Assembly: GCF_963924675.1 (NCBI RefSeq)
Contig: NC_089238.1
Location: 44,658,879-44,722,878, forward strand
Source of the DNA: Phocoena phocoena
Taxonomy: Eukaryota; Chordata; Mammalia; Artiodactyla; Phocoenidae
Direction: 5' to 3'
Length of the DNA stretch: 64,000 nt
Of this stretch, positions 34,201 through 55,880 are shown in pieces. Every line of letters begins with the position of its first letter. Position 1 is the first letter of the stretch. The translations under genes were made by a program, and so were the position numbers. The notes below the pieces were generated by a model that was not told the origin of the DNA, did not search any database, and saw only the letters and a program-made list of their open reading frames with translations.

Positions 34201-36597
34201 CCCAACCTTTTGTCAGGGAACACTTAGAAAACGAACACCTTTGTTTGACACACTGAGAGGGTCTTGGATGGGGTTGCTTATGGTAAAGGTGACCAACCAG
34301 CAGCTGTGCCAAACCCTGCTCCAAGGACTGAGGTATTGCAGCACACCTGGGACCCATTCATGCAGCCCCAGTTAGAAAGCTGTGTCCTGAGCTTGGACCA
34401 TAGGAAAGCGTCTGGGTTGAAGGAGATGAAAAGATCACTGGAATAAGGAGGTCAAGGAACTGAAGGGCCAGGGCTTGGATGAAAAGTACAGGATGCTGAA
34501 AGCATCAGGGATGCTGACAGGAGTGGACCAGAGAGAGTGGCAGAGAGCCAGGGAATGAGGGCATTCGAGGACCCTACCTCCAGGCCCAGTGGCACAAGGA
34601 GCATGGCAACAACATGAAGAGCTACAAGGGAAGGGGTGTCTTCACTGCCAGCCAGATTTATACAGAGCAAGAGGGCAGAGAATACGCCCAGAGAAGCAGT
34701 TGAGGATGAATTCTCTACTTGATTTCCTCTAGAAAAGATCATAAAATATTTCACTAGGACAGAAACATTTTCTGAAAGGATTTAACTAAAGGAGATATTG
34801 TCAGAATCTGAAGGTAGCCGGGCACCAGGCTTTTTCTTGTATTGTGCCAAGTTCTGGCAAGTTTTTTGGGTTTTTTGTTTGTTTGTTTCACAAAGAACTC
34901 ATTCTTGAGTTTGCTTGACCCTATTTGAAGGAACACCATCTTTTAATCGTAATAACAAGAGCTCAACTAATAGTTATTGCTTACTCATGAGGAGCACTGT
35001 TCCAAGTGCTTTACGTGTGTTAACTTATTTAATCTTCATAATACCTCACACGTTCAGTGCACGTATAATCCCCATTTAAGGATGAAGAAAGGGAGAAACT
35101 CAGGCTACATGATCTTCCCATGGTCTCATGACCAGTAAGTGGCAGAGTCAGAATCCCAACTTGGGAAGCCTGGTTCCAGAGCCCACTGTCACTCACTTCT
35201 CTCAACACTGGTTTGGAGAAATAAGGCTGTTAGTATTAACAGTTGCCATTTATTGAGCCACAGGAGGTATGCTCAGTTACCTTTCCCCTCACCTACATTG
35301 GAGCTGCCATTTCCTCCATAAAATGGGGACAAGTAACTTGCCCAAGCTCTCGACAGAGCCGGGATCCCCTGTGTTCTCAACCTTTCGGCAAAGGGAGGCA
35401 AAAGAACTTGGGCTTTGGCATCAGAACTGGATGTGAGTGTTTCCTAGGCATGGCTGTGAGAAACTGAGGACATGTGATCAGAGTTGTTCTGGCTCTTTGA
35501 ATCCAATTTCTATCATTTGTCAAACAGGATTTTTATATGAACCCCAGAAGGCAGATCAGACTCAATGGTCCCCATCTAACAGATAAGAAAACTAGCCCAG
35601 AGCTGACATGACACAGTGGGTCAGGAGTGCTGATTCTGGGTCCACCCCAACCCCAGGCCTGGGCTTCTTCCTGGGGATGCACATAGGCCTCCATTTCCAC
35701 AGAACATGCGTGAGAGCACCAGCTCTGGAAGGAACTGGGCGTCCACGGATCTGGAACAGACCAAACACCCACCTGTCCTTCCCTCTCCTTCCCCAGCCAC
35801 CTCCACAATGTAATGGTCCATCTGCAAAAGGAAAACAAGAAACTAAAGAATGAAATAGAGGAGAAGCTGAAAGCTGGGCCCTCAAGGGTATATACCAAAG
35901 CCCTATGCCCAAGCAAAACAGACCCCACATCAAGGGGGAAAGTGTATGGCGCCTTGGACTGGAGGGGGATAACCCAAGATGTGAGCCAAAGAATGGACAT
36001 CACCAAGTCTGTCGGGATGCCCCACTGCTCAGGTATGTCCACCATGTGTCTTTTGCTACTTACTATGGTGCTGTCTTTCTTAGTCCATTGGGTCAAAAAA
36101 AAAAAAAAAACATATTTTGAAGAGATCACTGGATTGGAAATTCAAATAGGGGAAAAAAACAAATCTCTTGCTTAGCTCTTCCGGACCAGAGATCATTGTT
36201 TTCTCCTCTGTAAAGGGGGAGGCAAATGAATTAAGGCCCATCCTGATTTAAGAATCTTTGATGTTACCCAGGTGCCTCCTATCTCAGACCTATCCCTTCC
36301 CCTGACCCAGTCCCTTTTGGAAGGTGTGAGGATAAGAAGGGAACAGGCAGAATAGGCGTTTTTCTCCTCTAATGTGTTTTGGAAGCCTCACAAGAATGCC
36401 CCGGTCTCCTGTTCGGCCTGAGTCCAAGGCTACCTTTTCTGCCACCTGTAGACTCCATGGTACCCCCAAGGTAAGAAGTCACCTGCCACAGAGCTGCCTG
36501 GCCACGAGACTAGTCCTTGAGGAATCACTTCATTAATTTCTCCTCAAATCAAGATTGTCATTTCCTCCCTGTTCCCTCAGGTTCCTCATATTGCTAG
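1688..36597 (+). CDS. PMFBP1: PMFBP1, polyamine-modulated factor 1-binding protein 1 (19 coding exons visible, 5' end missing)
   Basis: Nineteen exons join in frame into 1003 codons and a TAG stop. The product is almost entirely charged, Leu/Glu/Lys/Gln-rich coiled coil with no membrane segment. Known role of the family: a testis scaffold in the sperm head-tail coupling apparatus, working with SUN5 and SPATA6; loss causes headless sperm in man and mouse. The match to the human protein is from memory (human about 1007 residues), with runs such as [17 protein letters not shown] and the C-terminal GSSYC agreeing, so only a few N-terminal residues should be missing. Every junction uses GT-AG and no frameshift or internal stop is seen, so the gene looks intact. 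Its neighbour DHX38 is convergent. Exon phases: visible exons 1-5 and 11-15 are phase 0 to phase 0; exons 6-10 and 16-19 are joined by split codons. Residue numbers given for exons count from the first visible codon. Confidence 0.95.
1979..2046. repeat. CA dinucleotide microsatellite
   Basis: About 34 CA units with one 'ccctaa' interruption near the left end, starting 135 bases after the donor of the first visible PMFBP1 exon. Likely length-polymorphic. Confidence 0.97.
4290..4629 (+). mobile_element. Old L1 3' end
   Basis: The stretch resembles mammalian L1 3' UTRs: 'gtacttttggaatttttctg' style text, ending in 'aattattccaaaataaagag' followed by a T tract. Diverged; subfamily not assigned. 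Boundaries approximate. Confidence 0.6.
5070..5280 (+). mobile_element. Cetartiodactyl L1 3' UTR, 5'-truncated
   Basis: Contains the L1 3' signature 'gcacagggagatcagctc', the 'gaccacctagaggggtggga' block, and 'ccattgtaaagca...actccaataaagatgtt' with an A-rich end. The same sequence recurs at 21635-21955, confirming a repeat family. Its tail runs directly into SINE-like sequence (5281-5317). Confidence 0.85.
5281..5317 (+). repeat. SINE-like 3' tail with (AAAT)n
   Basis: 'gacccagcacagccaaaa' followed by an AAAT run is the same end seen in the full CHR-2 type SINEs of this window (12090-12144 and 58330-58359). No SINE head precedes it; the L1 3' end does. Confidence 0.7.
7055..7091. repeat. 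CA dinucleotide microsatellite
   Basis: About 18 uninterrupted CA units in the first visible PMFBP1 intron. Confidence 0.97.
7520..8430 (+). mobile_element. L2 LINE 3' part
   Basis: Runs like the L2 3' region: 'ccttagcacctgctgttacc', 'gaaggcagagattctgtttt', 'gtatccccattgcctag', 'gtgcttggcacatagctggt', and an end close to 'aatatttgctaaacaaa'. A TC-rich simple repeat interrupts it at about 8253-8298. The 152- and 141-codon open frames here are L2-derived. Boundaries approximate. Confidence 0.72.
8253..8298. repeat. TC-rich simple repeat
   Basis: Mostly CT dinucleotides with short interruptions inside the L2 fragment. Confidence 0.85.
8450..8945 (+). mobile_element. Old L1 3' end
   Basis: Shows the common L1 3' text: 'actggtgaacagataaacaa', 'gccagacacaaaatatgaca', 'ggttgcctggagctggggta', and a tail '...gagaatacttcaataaa'. 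Diverged, subfamily not assigned; edges approximate. Confidence 0.72.
9302..9975 (-). mobile_element. Solo LTR of an endogenous retrovirus (class I-like)
   Basis: On the - strand the 674-bp element starts TG (9975) and ends CA (9302). The flanks carry the same four bases, ACCA, at 9298-9301 and 9976-9979, and a 4-bp duplication is usual for class I (gammaretrovirus-like) ERVs. A minus-strand AATAAA lies at 9385-9380, about 80 bases from the 3' end, as expected for an LTR R region. No internal viral genes or second LTR are present, so it is a recombined solo LTR. The family is not named. Confidence 0.72.
10170..10228. repeat. CA dinucleotide microsatellite
   Basis: CA array with a few T and G interruptions at its left end, about 560 bases before the second visible PMFBP1 exon. 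A 129-codon minus-strand frame through it is spurious. Confidence 0.96.
10788..11030 (+). CDS. PMFBP1: PMFBP1 visible exon 2 (residues 53-133)
   Basis: Acceptor 'aattacag', donor 'gatgag|gtataa' (a rather weak donor). 243 nt, 81 codons, phase 0, coiled coil with [19 protein letters not shown] and [10 protein letters not shown]. The HHHC cluster is a recognisable feature shared with the human protein as I remember it. Confidence 0.95.
11031..14401. other. PMFBP1 intron with one SINE
   Basis: Holds a GT-rich tract near 11255-11310, a full-length CHR-2 SINE (11751-12144) and, at about 12480-12920, text like an old interspersed repeat that I cannot name. The 152-codon frame at 12623-13081 has no splice context or protein character and is not a gene. 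About 14100-14200 resembles another old repeat. Confidence 0.6.
11751..12144 (+). mobile_element. CHR-2 type tRNA-derived SINE, long form
   Basis: Head 'gacttccctcgtggcgcaat', internal 'actactgagcctg' repeats, then 'gcagccataaataaataaat' and an A tail. The 13-base flanking duplication 'ggaatgggacagg' is at 11738-11750 and 12145-12157, exact. Confidence 0.95.
14402..14623 (+). CDS. PMFBP1: PMFBP1 visible exon 3 (residues 134-207)
   Basis: Acceptor 'caccaacag', donor 'agtcag|gtagga'. 222 nt, phase 0. Encodes [20 protein letters not shown] and [13 protein letters not shown], coiled coil closely like the human segment. Confidence 0.95.
14624..18220. other. PMFBP1 intron with a SINE and old L1-like DNA
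   Basis: A reverse CHR-type SINE sits at 16423-16775. About 15120-15540 and 17340-18070 read like very old L1 sequence (low confidence). I see nothing else recognisable. Confidence 0.5.
16423..16775 (-). mobile_element. CHR-2 type SINE, reverse
   Basis: Reverse A-tail ('aaatttatttattttatttg'), body 'ttgggtcttcgttgctgtgc', inverted head 'ccaccagggaagccc'. Flanked by the duplication 'tagcactttt' at 16412-16421 and 16776-16785. Confidence 0.93.
18221..18391 (+). CDS. PMFBP1: PMFBP1 visible exon 4 (residues 208-264)
   Basis: Acceptor 'aatatcccag', donor 'gctttg|gtaagt'. 171 nt, phase 0. Encodes [20 protein letters not shown], a short non-coiled linker, then coiled coil to NKLACSNAL. Confidence 0.95.
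18600..18830 (+). mobile_element. Old L1 3' fragment
   Basis: Reads 'ggtgtccatcagtagggaaa', 'tatccatattatggaataac' and 'ctcaatcccacttttgtttt', typical of L1 3' regions. Diverged; edges approximate. Confidence 0.6.
19383..19493 (+). CDS. PMFBP1: PMFBP1 visible exon 5 (residues 265-301)
   Basis: Acceptor 'gggttgcag', donor 'aaaaag|gtggga'. 111 nt, phase 0. Encodes [17 protein letters not shown] and a Ser-rich [16 protein letters not shown] end. Confidence 0.95.
20345..20540. mobile_element. Old L1-derived fragment
   Basis: Text such as 'acacataacattaaattgac', 'ccatttttaagtgtacagtt' and 'aactttttcatcttgcaaaa' is common to old mammalian L1 copies. Orientation not assigned. Confidence 0.65.
20640..21480 (+). 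mobile_element. L2 LINE 3' part
   Basis: Ends with the L2 3' pattern: 'catagcacttatcaactttt', 'aaggtcagctccctggggtt', 'acagtgcctggcacacagta', 'ggtgtcttatcaatgac'. Left edge uncertain. Confidence 0.72.
21575..22160. mobile_element. Old L1-like fragment, split by a younger L1
   Basis: Left part 21575-21634 ('gagatataattgacatacca') and right part 21956-22160 ('ctggcaaccactattctact', 'cggatttgcctgttctggac') are the two halves of one old L1-like fragment. The younger L1 at 21635-21955 sits between them. Confidence 0.65.
21635..21955 (+). mobile_element. Cetartiodactyl L1 3' UTR, 5'-truncated
   Basis: Same 3' UTR family as 5070-5280, longer at its 5' side ('gtgagagagtggcatggaca') and ending 'ctccaataaagatgttt' plus A-rich tail. 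Flanked by a 13-of-14 duplication: 'aaagcgtacaatca' (21621-21634) and 'aaagtgtacaatca' (21956-21969). Confidence 0.9.
22210..22336 (+). CDS. PMFBP1: PMFBP1 visible exon 6 (residues 302-343)
   Basis: Acceptor 'catctgcccag', donor 'atggagg|gtaaac'. 127 nt, phase 0 in, phase 1 out (GAC codon split G|AC). Encodes [20 protein letters not shown]. Confidence 0.95.
22434..22591 (+). CDS. PMFBP1: PMFBP1 visible exon 7 (residues 344-396)
   Basis: Acceptor 'cccgctgcag', donor 'gacaag|gtaagg'. 158 nt, phase 1 in, phase 0 out. Encodes [20 protein letters not shown] and ends in KKDK. The preceding intron is only 97 nt. Confidence 0.95.
23320..23900. repeat. Ancient interspersed repeat, class uncertain
   Basis: Text such as 'tatatgccaagcactcttct', 'tttcatggagctcacatttc', 'tattccaggcagaggcaaca' and 'gggaggcagggagcccaggt' recurs widely in mammalian introns as an old LINE-type repeat. 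A related piece is at 56865-57080. I cannot assign the family with certainty. Confidence 0.45.
24010..24250 (+). CDS. PMFBP1: PMFBP1 visible exon 8 (residues 397-476)
   Basis: Acceptor 'gcttccctcag', donor 'ctggctg|gtgagg'. 241 nt, phase 0 in, phase 1 out. Encodes [20 protein letters not shown], coiled coil. One or two codons shorter than the human counterpart as remembered, around [15 protein letters not shown]. Confidence 0.95.
24590..25260 (+). mobile_element. Probable L2 internal region, split by an L1 fragment
   Basis: C/T-rich text such as 'cagaagtcaccagtaacttc' and 'ctctaactctctgggtgtcc' resembles the L2/CR1 coding region. Interrupted by an L1 3' fragment at 24755-24922. Diverged, moderate certainty only. 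Confidence 0.45.
24755..24922 (+). mobile_element. Old L1 3' end
   Basis: Text 'gatgttgatggttgcacaac', 'ccactgtactgtacacttta' and 'aattttatgttatgtgagtg' followed by an A tract is the standard end of old L1 3' UTRs. Confidence 0.75.
25550..26015 (+). mobile_element. L2 LINE 3' part
   Basis: Contains 'ctttcaacgtcctccaaaac', 'aaggcccagctcagccactg', 'ctctaaactccatgagggtc', the L2 3' progression. Edges approximate. Confidence 0.6.
26211..26563 (-). mobile_element. CHR-2 type SINE, reverse
   Basis: Body 'ttgggtcttcgttgcttcac', repeated 'cagtagttgtggca' units, inverted head 'ccaccagggaagcccc'. Exact 15-base duplication 'aaggaacagactttt' at 26196-26210 and 26564-26578. It lies about 100 bases before a PMFBP1 exon. 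Confidence 0.95.
26664..26853 (+). CDS. PMFBP1: PMFBP1 visible exon 9 (residues 477-539)
   Basis: Acceptor 'gtcttctgcag', donor 'cccagcag|gtacca'. 190 nt, phase 1 in, phase 2 out. Encodes [20 protein letters not shown] and a region ending LAPSR. Its acceptor lies about 85 nt downstream of the flanking repeat of the SINE at 26211-26563. Confidence 0.93.
27018..27171 (+). CDS. PMFBP1: PMFBP1 visible exon 10 (residues 540-591)
   Basis: Acceptor 'ttgctttag', donor 'caccag|gtgtgg', a weak donor. 154 nt, phase 2 in, phase 0 out. Encodes [20 protein letters not shown] and [15 protein letters not shown]. Confidence 0.93.
27238..27359 (+). mobile_element. Short tRNA-derived SINE
   Basis: Head 'gggaattccctggccgtcca', body 'ggaaactaagatcccacaag', A tail. 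Flanking 12-base duplication 'tgcattgctctt' at 27226-27237 and 27360-27371. A shorter type than the CHR-2 copies, lacking the 'actactgagcc' block. Confidence 0.93.
27781..28006 (-). mobile_element. CHR-type SINE, short form, reverse
   Basis: T tract, 'acgggcctctcactgttgtg', and inverted head 'ccaccagggaagccc'; a 'gtggcatgtgggat' unit is doubled at about 27900-27928. Only a short flanking match (cctcat) is clear. Confidence 0.92.
28114..28281 (+). CDS. PMFBP1: PMFBP1 visible exon 11 (residues 592-647)
   Basis: Acceptor 'gttttctcag', donor 'aagatg|gtgagg'. 168 nt = 56 codons, phase 0 to 0. Encodes [20 protein letters not shown] and a Lys-rich end (EEKKKEKM). Confidence 0.95.
28546..28683 (+). 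CDS. PMFBP1: PMFBP1 visible exon 12 (residues 648-693)
   Basis: Acceptor 'ggggagcag' (purine-rich before the AG, so not strong), donor 'cgtaag|gtgagt'. 138 nt, phase 0. Encodes [20 protein letters not shown]. Confidence 0.93.
29100..29285 (-). mobile_element. MIR SINE fragment
   Basis: Reverse MIR order: 'gcgaggcattgtgctcacat', 'gaaaggctgaggctcagact', 'atttgaacctggatcatctg'. Diverged. Confidence 0.6.
30351..30369. repeat. Short interstitial telomere-like repeat
   Basis: Three CCTAAC-type units in a row, preceded by 'cactaat'. Only about 19 bases, inside a PMFBP1 intron. Confidence 0.85.
30742..30906 (+). CDS. PMFBP1: PMFBP1 visible exon 13 (residues 694-748)
   Basis: Acceptor 'ctccctaaag', donor 'gataag|gtgggc'. 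165 nt, phase 0. Encodes [20 protein letters not shown] and [17 protein letters not shown]. Confidence 0.95.
31467..31634 (+). CDS. PMFBP1: PMFBP1 visible exon 14 (residues 749-804)
   Basis: Acceptor 'tttaccaaag', donor 'ctagag|gtgagg'. 168 nt = 56 codons, phase 0. Encodes [20 protein letters not shown] and [15 protein letters not shown], almost the human text. Confidence 0.95.
31940..32107 (+). CDS. PMFBP1: PMFBP1 visible exon 15 (residues 805-860)
   Basis: Acceptor 'taccgagcag', donor 'acggag|gtgggc'. 168 nt = 56 codons, phase 0. Encodes [20 protein letters not shown] and [20 protein letters not shown]. Confidence 0.95.
32930..33033 (+). CDS. PMFBP1: PMFBP1 visible exon 16 (residues 861-894)
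   Basis: I chose acceptor 'ataccaaag' because it adds [17 protein letters not shown], which matches the human CCLPQ...PKDTCRL block as remembered. A second AG 18 nt downstream ('tgccccag', better pyrimidine tract) would drop six codons in frame. Donor 'gcagaa|gtaagt', phase 2 out. 104 nt. Confidence 0.87.
33536..33610 (+). CDS. PMFBP1: PMFBP1 visible exon 17 (residues 895-919)
   Basis: Acceptor 'ttttattacag', donor 'aaaagga|gtaagt'. 75 nt, phase 2 in and out. Encodes [20 protein letters not shown]. Confidence 0.95.
34960..35190 (-). mobile_element. MIR SINE
   Basis: Reverse MIR: 'agcactgttccaagtgcttt', 'ttaacttatttaatcttcat', 'gaaagggagaaactcaggct', 'agtcagaatcccaacttggg'. Clear despite divergence. 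Confidence 0.8.
35225..35380 (-). mobile_element. MIR SINE fragment
   Basis: Reverse MIR: 'gccatttattgagccacagg', 'aaaatggggacaagtaactt', 'agagccgggatcccctgtg'. Diverged. Confidence 0.6.
35797..36032 (+). CDS. PMFBP1: PMFBP1 visible exon 18 (residues 920-998)
   Basis: Acceptor 'ccttccccag', donor 'ctgctcag|gtatgt'. 236 nt, phase 2 in, phase 1 out. Encodes [20 protein letters not shown], then a non-coiled basic tail ([20 protein letters not shown] ... MPHCSG). Confidence 0.95.
36581..36597 (+). CDS. PMFBP1: PMFBP1 last coding exon (GSSYC stop)
   Basis: Acceptor 'gttccctcag'. The split Gly codon G|GT is followed by SSYC and TAG, the same C-terminus that I remember for the human protein. The 17 coding bases lead into the 3' UTR. 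Confidence 0.93.
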
Positions 36598-36840
36598 AAT
36601 CAGCGCCTTGCCCTGAGCATCATTTCCATGCATGTTTTTCAGAGGACAGTGAGTTCCTATTCCTCTCTCTTGACTTGGATCAGCTCTAACCGGAATATGT
36701 CAAGGTCCAAGCTTATTCTGCAAGATGCTAACGTTTTATTGAGTTTTGTCTACTTCCTGCGGCAGAGTGAGCCTTGGAACCCTGCTACCATCTCCAGGCC
36801 CAAACTCTAAAATAAAGACATGAGCACAGCAGCCTCAGTG
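36598..36840 (+). other. PMFBP1: PMFBP1 3' UTR
   Basis: Short 3' UTR from the TAG to just past the AATAAA at 36811-36816. The cleavage point, about 15-30 bases further on, is inferred. Confidence 0.75.
36811..36816 (+). promoter_or_regulatory. PMFBP1: PMFBP1 poly(A) signal
   Basis: AATAAA 214 bases after the stop codon, the first one downstream on the + strand. Confidence 0.8.
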
Positions 36841-37017
36841 AGCTCGTGGTGTCTTGCAGACAATCCTGCCCCCTCAGGTCCCCAGCAATGTGTTCATCCC
36901 TATTTTCCCTAAATTCTAAAACATATAGTTCTCTTTGACGTATATAGGGGAGCTGTAATTCTCAAAGCAAGCTTCTGGATTATCTGGATTCGTTTTTAAA
37001 CCAACAAGAGATAATTA

Positions 37018-37470
37018 GTTCCTTTTTTATTCCTTCCATCTCTGTCTGGAATTTAAGAAGAAAAAGAAATATCTAAAAACCTCCAAAAGGAAACTAATCC
37101 TGAGACCCAAAAGAGAGGAAGAGAAATAAATGATGCATTTTCCAAAGGCAGGAGGGAGAGATAGCCATCTGCTTTCTCCCTGGCTGCCATATTCCTTCTT
37201 TTAACAATTTTATTTTTCTCCCCAGCCAGCTCAGTACAAGAAAAATTCCATTATAACAAACTCCAAGGACAGCTAAACTATTTTATTGTTGGCAGCCAGG
37301 GAGAAAGCAGATGGCTATCTCTCCCTCCTGCCTTCTAGGAAAAATTCATCATTTATTTCTCTTCCTACTATTTATGGCAGGATTAGTTTCCTTAGGTGTC
37401 TAGAATTTCTATTTCTAGTCTATAAAAATTACAGACAAGATTAAAGGTAAAGTAAAAAAGGAATAATTGC
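37018..37470. repeat. Long inverted repeat (imperfect palindrome), origin unknown
   Basis: Three exact complementary blocks lie in mirrored order: 37145-37189 with 37290-37334 (45 of 45 bases), 37116-37135 with 37347-37366 (20 of 20), and 37087-37102 with 37378-37393 (16 of 16). Only small gaps separate the blocks. Weaker pairing continues outwards ('ccttttttattccttc' at about 37021 with 'aaaaaaggaataattg' at about 37455). The spacer is 100 bases, 37190-37289. I do not recognise it as a named transposon. Confidence 0.9.
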
Positions 37471-38194
37471 ATTTCTTGAAGGTGAAAAAACGAATGAGAA
37501 AACCAGAGCTTCTTTAGAAATTACATCACAAAGAAATAAAATGTGTTAGACATTAGGGAAACTAGGAGCAACTGGAAACTGAGGGGGCAGGAGTGATGGG
37601 CACGTCTGGTGGTTTCTATTGTGATGGTCATTGTCTGGTTTTTAATGCTCTTTTGACTGTGTTCCTTCATTTGGGTTAGAATAAGGATACATCTTCTAGA
37701 GAAAACAAAGACTGAAGGGTCTGGTACTAATGAAATGGCTTCTAGTTCTAGCCTGTGGGCCATTTATTCAAGTAAAAGTTCAGTGTCATTAAAATCCCCA
37801 GTACAGTCTACTAAAAAGGCATTTTGTCTCTTTAATTTACAAAAAGTTCTCATATATGTTGGCCAAAGGGACCATATCTGGGTACTTTGAATGTTGTACT
37901 TTTTCCAAAGTTGTCTTTCACCTCCTATAGCATGATTACACCAGAGGAAAGCAGGTAGCATGCTATGGGGAGCAAAGGGGCAGGAGAGCCAGAACCATGT
38001 CAATACATCACCCAGCCGTGTGGCCTTGCAAGCCCAGCCAGGTAGGAGACCCAACTGAGTGGAGGGGCTGGGCTTGGAGAAATGAAGAAAGGTAGGAGAA
38101 AGGGCAGGGAGCCCGAATGTTGCCTGCCTCTAATGCTTTCAGAAATAACCAAAGAAGTGAGTTCTTTAAAAGTTGACATTAAAAAGACATGGTC

Positions 38195-38452
38195 TCTGTA
38201 TGAAACTATAATGGTGGATGCATTTGTCCTAACCCATAGAATGTACAGACACCAAGGGTGACCCCTAAGGTAAACTACGGACTTTAGGGGGTAATGATGT
38301 GTCAGCGCAGGCTCATCAGTTGTAACAATCGAACCACTGCGGTGGGCGATGCTCATAATGGGGAGGCTGTGCAGGTTTGGGGGCAGGGGAAGCAGATATA
38401 GGAGAAATCTCTGTACCTCCTGCTCAATTTTGCTGTGCACCTAAAGCCACGC
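38195..38452 (+). mobile_element. L1 3' end
   Basis: Reads 'agggtgacccctaaggtaaa', 'gggtaatgatgtgtcagcgc', 'tctgtacctcctgctcaatt', 'ttgctgtgcacctaaagcca' then an A-rich end, a typical old L1 3' UTR. Confidence 0.75.
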
Positions 38453-39869
38453 TAAAAAAAAATAACAAAAAAGAAACGATTATAAAGCTAGGACTTAGCC
38501 GAGGGGATTACAAATAAAGCGCTTCAGCCACCCAGTCGGAGGGTCACTCAGATTCTGCTACTTTGGGGGCCGCAGAATCCTTTGTGACAGATCCTCTTCT
38601 ACCTACCTGGAGTATAATTCTTCGCCCCCTGAGCTAAAGGAACCCAGAACAAACCCCAGCCGCCGCCTTACTAAAGGGAAGGAGGAGCTCCCTAGAACCA
38701 CCATGTGGCCATGTACACTCGCCTTTGAGCCTCCTCTGCACATCCCATATGAGGAGGAAGCTTCCTGCCATAGGCAGGGCCCAGCAAGCTAGCCCCGAGG
38801 TCCCCAGAAGGAGCCCCCTATCTCAGCCTGAGACCCTCAACTGCTGATATTTCTAAGATGTCTAAAGTATCCTGCTCCCCTCAAGTAGGCATTAAAGGGT
38901 AGACGCACATGGCTGAGAGCAAGGCAGGGGACCCCTGTCCAGTTCAACAACCTTACTGTTCTCTCACACCAGTCTCAGGAATCCACTTCCGGGTCATCGC
39001 CAAGAAACGCTTTTGTACCTCTAGAAAAAGAATCAGTTATCATCTGAGGAAGAGATGGTGAAAAGCAGAGTATTAAATCGGAATATTAAAGCTGGAAGGA
39101 AGGTAGATCTGAATGGAAAGGGTCCATAGTTAAAAAGAAAGCATTGGAGAAGAGTGCAAACAGATTCTTGGGCAGAAGTCCAGGAGCCAAAGCAGATTCG
39201 GGTACAGCCGCTGGGGGCGGGGAGCCTCCCCACTTACTCTGTGGCATCTGTGTATGCCACGTGCCTCACCAGACGGCGCCTCAGCACACCGCTGAGGCTG
39301 CCTAACAACAGAAGAGACTCGTGATTCTAGCGTAAGCATCGTCTTCTACGTGAAAACCGATAAGCAACATTTTACACTATTTTCCATGAATACACAACAC
39401 ATAACGGAAGAAACTTCGGCCATTCTGAGCAATAGAGCAGCCAACCCGCCCATGGGAAAGGACAGAGGGTGCGCGGCTGCTCACCTTCCTCCCACTTCCT
39501 GGCCACCGTGGCCGCCTTGCCCCAGCCCTGCCAGGTGCTGGTGCCCCAGGCCATTCTCCTTCCCTGTCAGCTGAGTCCCACCCCATCAACCCCTCCTCTA
39601 AGAGGCACTGCCTGGAGAACAGAAATAAGGGCGAGCTAAGGTTCTAGAAGGATCCATCCAAGGAAAGTCAGCGTTCTGCCTGTTCTCTAATGTGTGATTT
39701 AGGGCAGTCAGGGGAAAAGAAGAGTCAGAAATACAATAACATTTTACAAACAATAAATTTATTTCCAAATCCCGAATTATAACCAAATTATAATTCCCCC
39801 TAGGTCTATTGTGCTGTTTTACACAAGAATTTTAAAAAACATAGTCACAGCCGTGTCATTCATACACCA

Positions 39870-40133
39870 AGTGTCCCGGGGACAGTTTATTTGAATACGG
39901 TGGGTCCGGCCACCTCTCGTGGTCCTGGCAGCTGCTCTGCGGCCCCACGCCTGCACCGAGAAACTCCCACCTCCTCCATGGCAGAGCCTGGCCGCAACAG
40001 GTGCCCCCAGGGCCATGATGTACACAAATGAAAGCACACAGATGAAACGGTTTTGTCGGCAGGCCTGGGCGCTCCAGCCACGGGGCTCATGACTCAACAC
40101 CTGGCCCCCCTCCTCTTCAGGGACAGCATCAGC
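39870..40133 (-). other. DHX38: DHX38 3' UTR
   Basis: Runs from the TGA (40136-40134) to just beyond the minus-strand AATAAA at 39891-39886. A second AATAAA at 39763-39758 could give a longer form. The end point is inferred. Confidence 0.7.
39886..39891 (-). promoter_or_regulatory. DHX38: DHX38 poly(A) signal
   Basis: TTTATT on the + strand is AATAAA on the - strand, about 243 bases after the stop. An alternative copy is at 39758-39763. Confidence 0.75.
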
Positions 40134-55295
<15,162 letters not shown>

Positions 55296-55664
55296 GACAG
55301 GCTCTGGGATTTCTCTGGAAGGAAAACAAACCATTTGATATCAGACATAAGAAGGGAAAAGCCTTGGCTCTGCTACATCCCAGAATAACCGTAGGTATAT
55401 GGATCTCTGGGGGGTTGACCTCCCCCTCAAGATCAGAATTCCTTTAGTTACCTCTTACCAAAACCTGTCCATCAAGTCATCGACAATCTCAAAAGATCTT
55501 CCTACTTCCACCCCAACTCACGTCAGAAACAGATACACACACACACACCAGGATCCAAGAGGGTATCAACCAGGCAAGAACAGACCTCACTAAGAGACAC
55601 TTACTAGAGCATTATGGCATCTATAAAGGGAGTTTAGGGAAAACACCACTAGATTTTAAATCAG

Positions 55665-55880
55665 AAACCTCAATTAGAACCCAGGCTCTTGACATTTTCT
55701 ACCTGCATGATTGTAAGCAAATAACTTAATCTTTGCTTAGGCATAATTTCTACACCTGCAAAATGGAAGTACTTTTTGCTCTATCTAATCCATGGAGTTA
55801 TTGTGAGAATCAAATATGAAAGTGTATGTGAAAGCACTCTGTAACCATAAAGAGTTACATAAATGTCATTGTTACATTAT
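55665..55880 (+). mobile_element. MIR SINE
   Basis: Forward MIR order: 'agaacccaggctcttgacat', 'agcaaataacttaatctttg', 'acctgcaaaatggaagtact', 'gaaagcactctgtaaccata'. Diverged. Confidence 0.68.

Larger units (their letters stand above)
36841..39869. other. Intergenic region between convergent PMFBP1 and DHX38
   Basis: About 3 kb with no supported gene. It holds a long inverted repeat (37018-37470) and an L1 3' end (38195-38452). About 38480-39750 is higher in GC without an exon that I can support; frames up to 74 codons there show no protein character. Confidence 0.65.

Noticed and set aside
38480..39750. GC-richer intergenic stretch that might hide an exon or gene
   Set aside because: Frames are short (74 codons or fewer), and I found no exon with splice sites plus a recognisable peptide.
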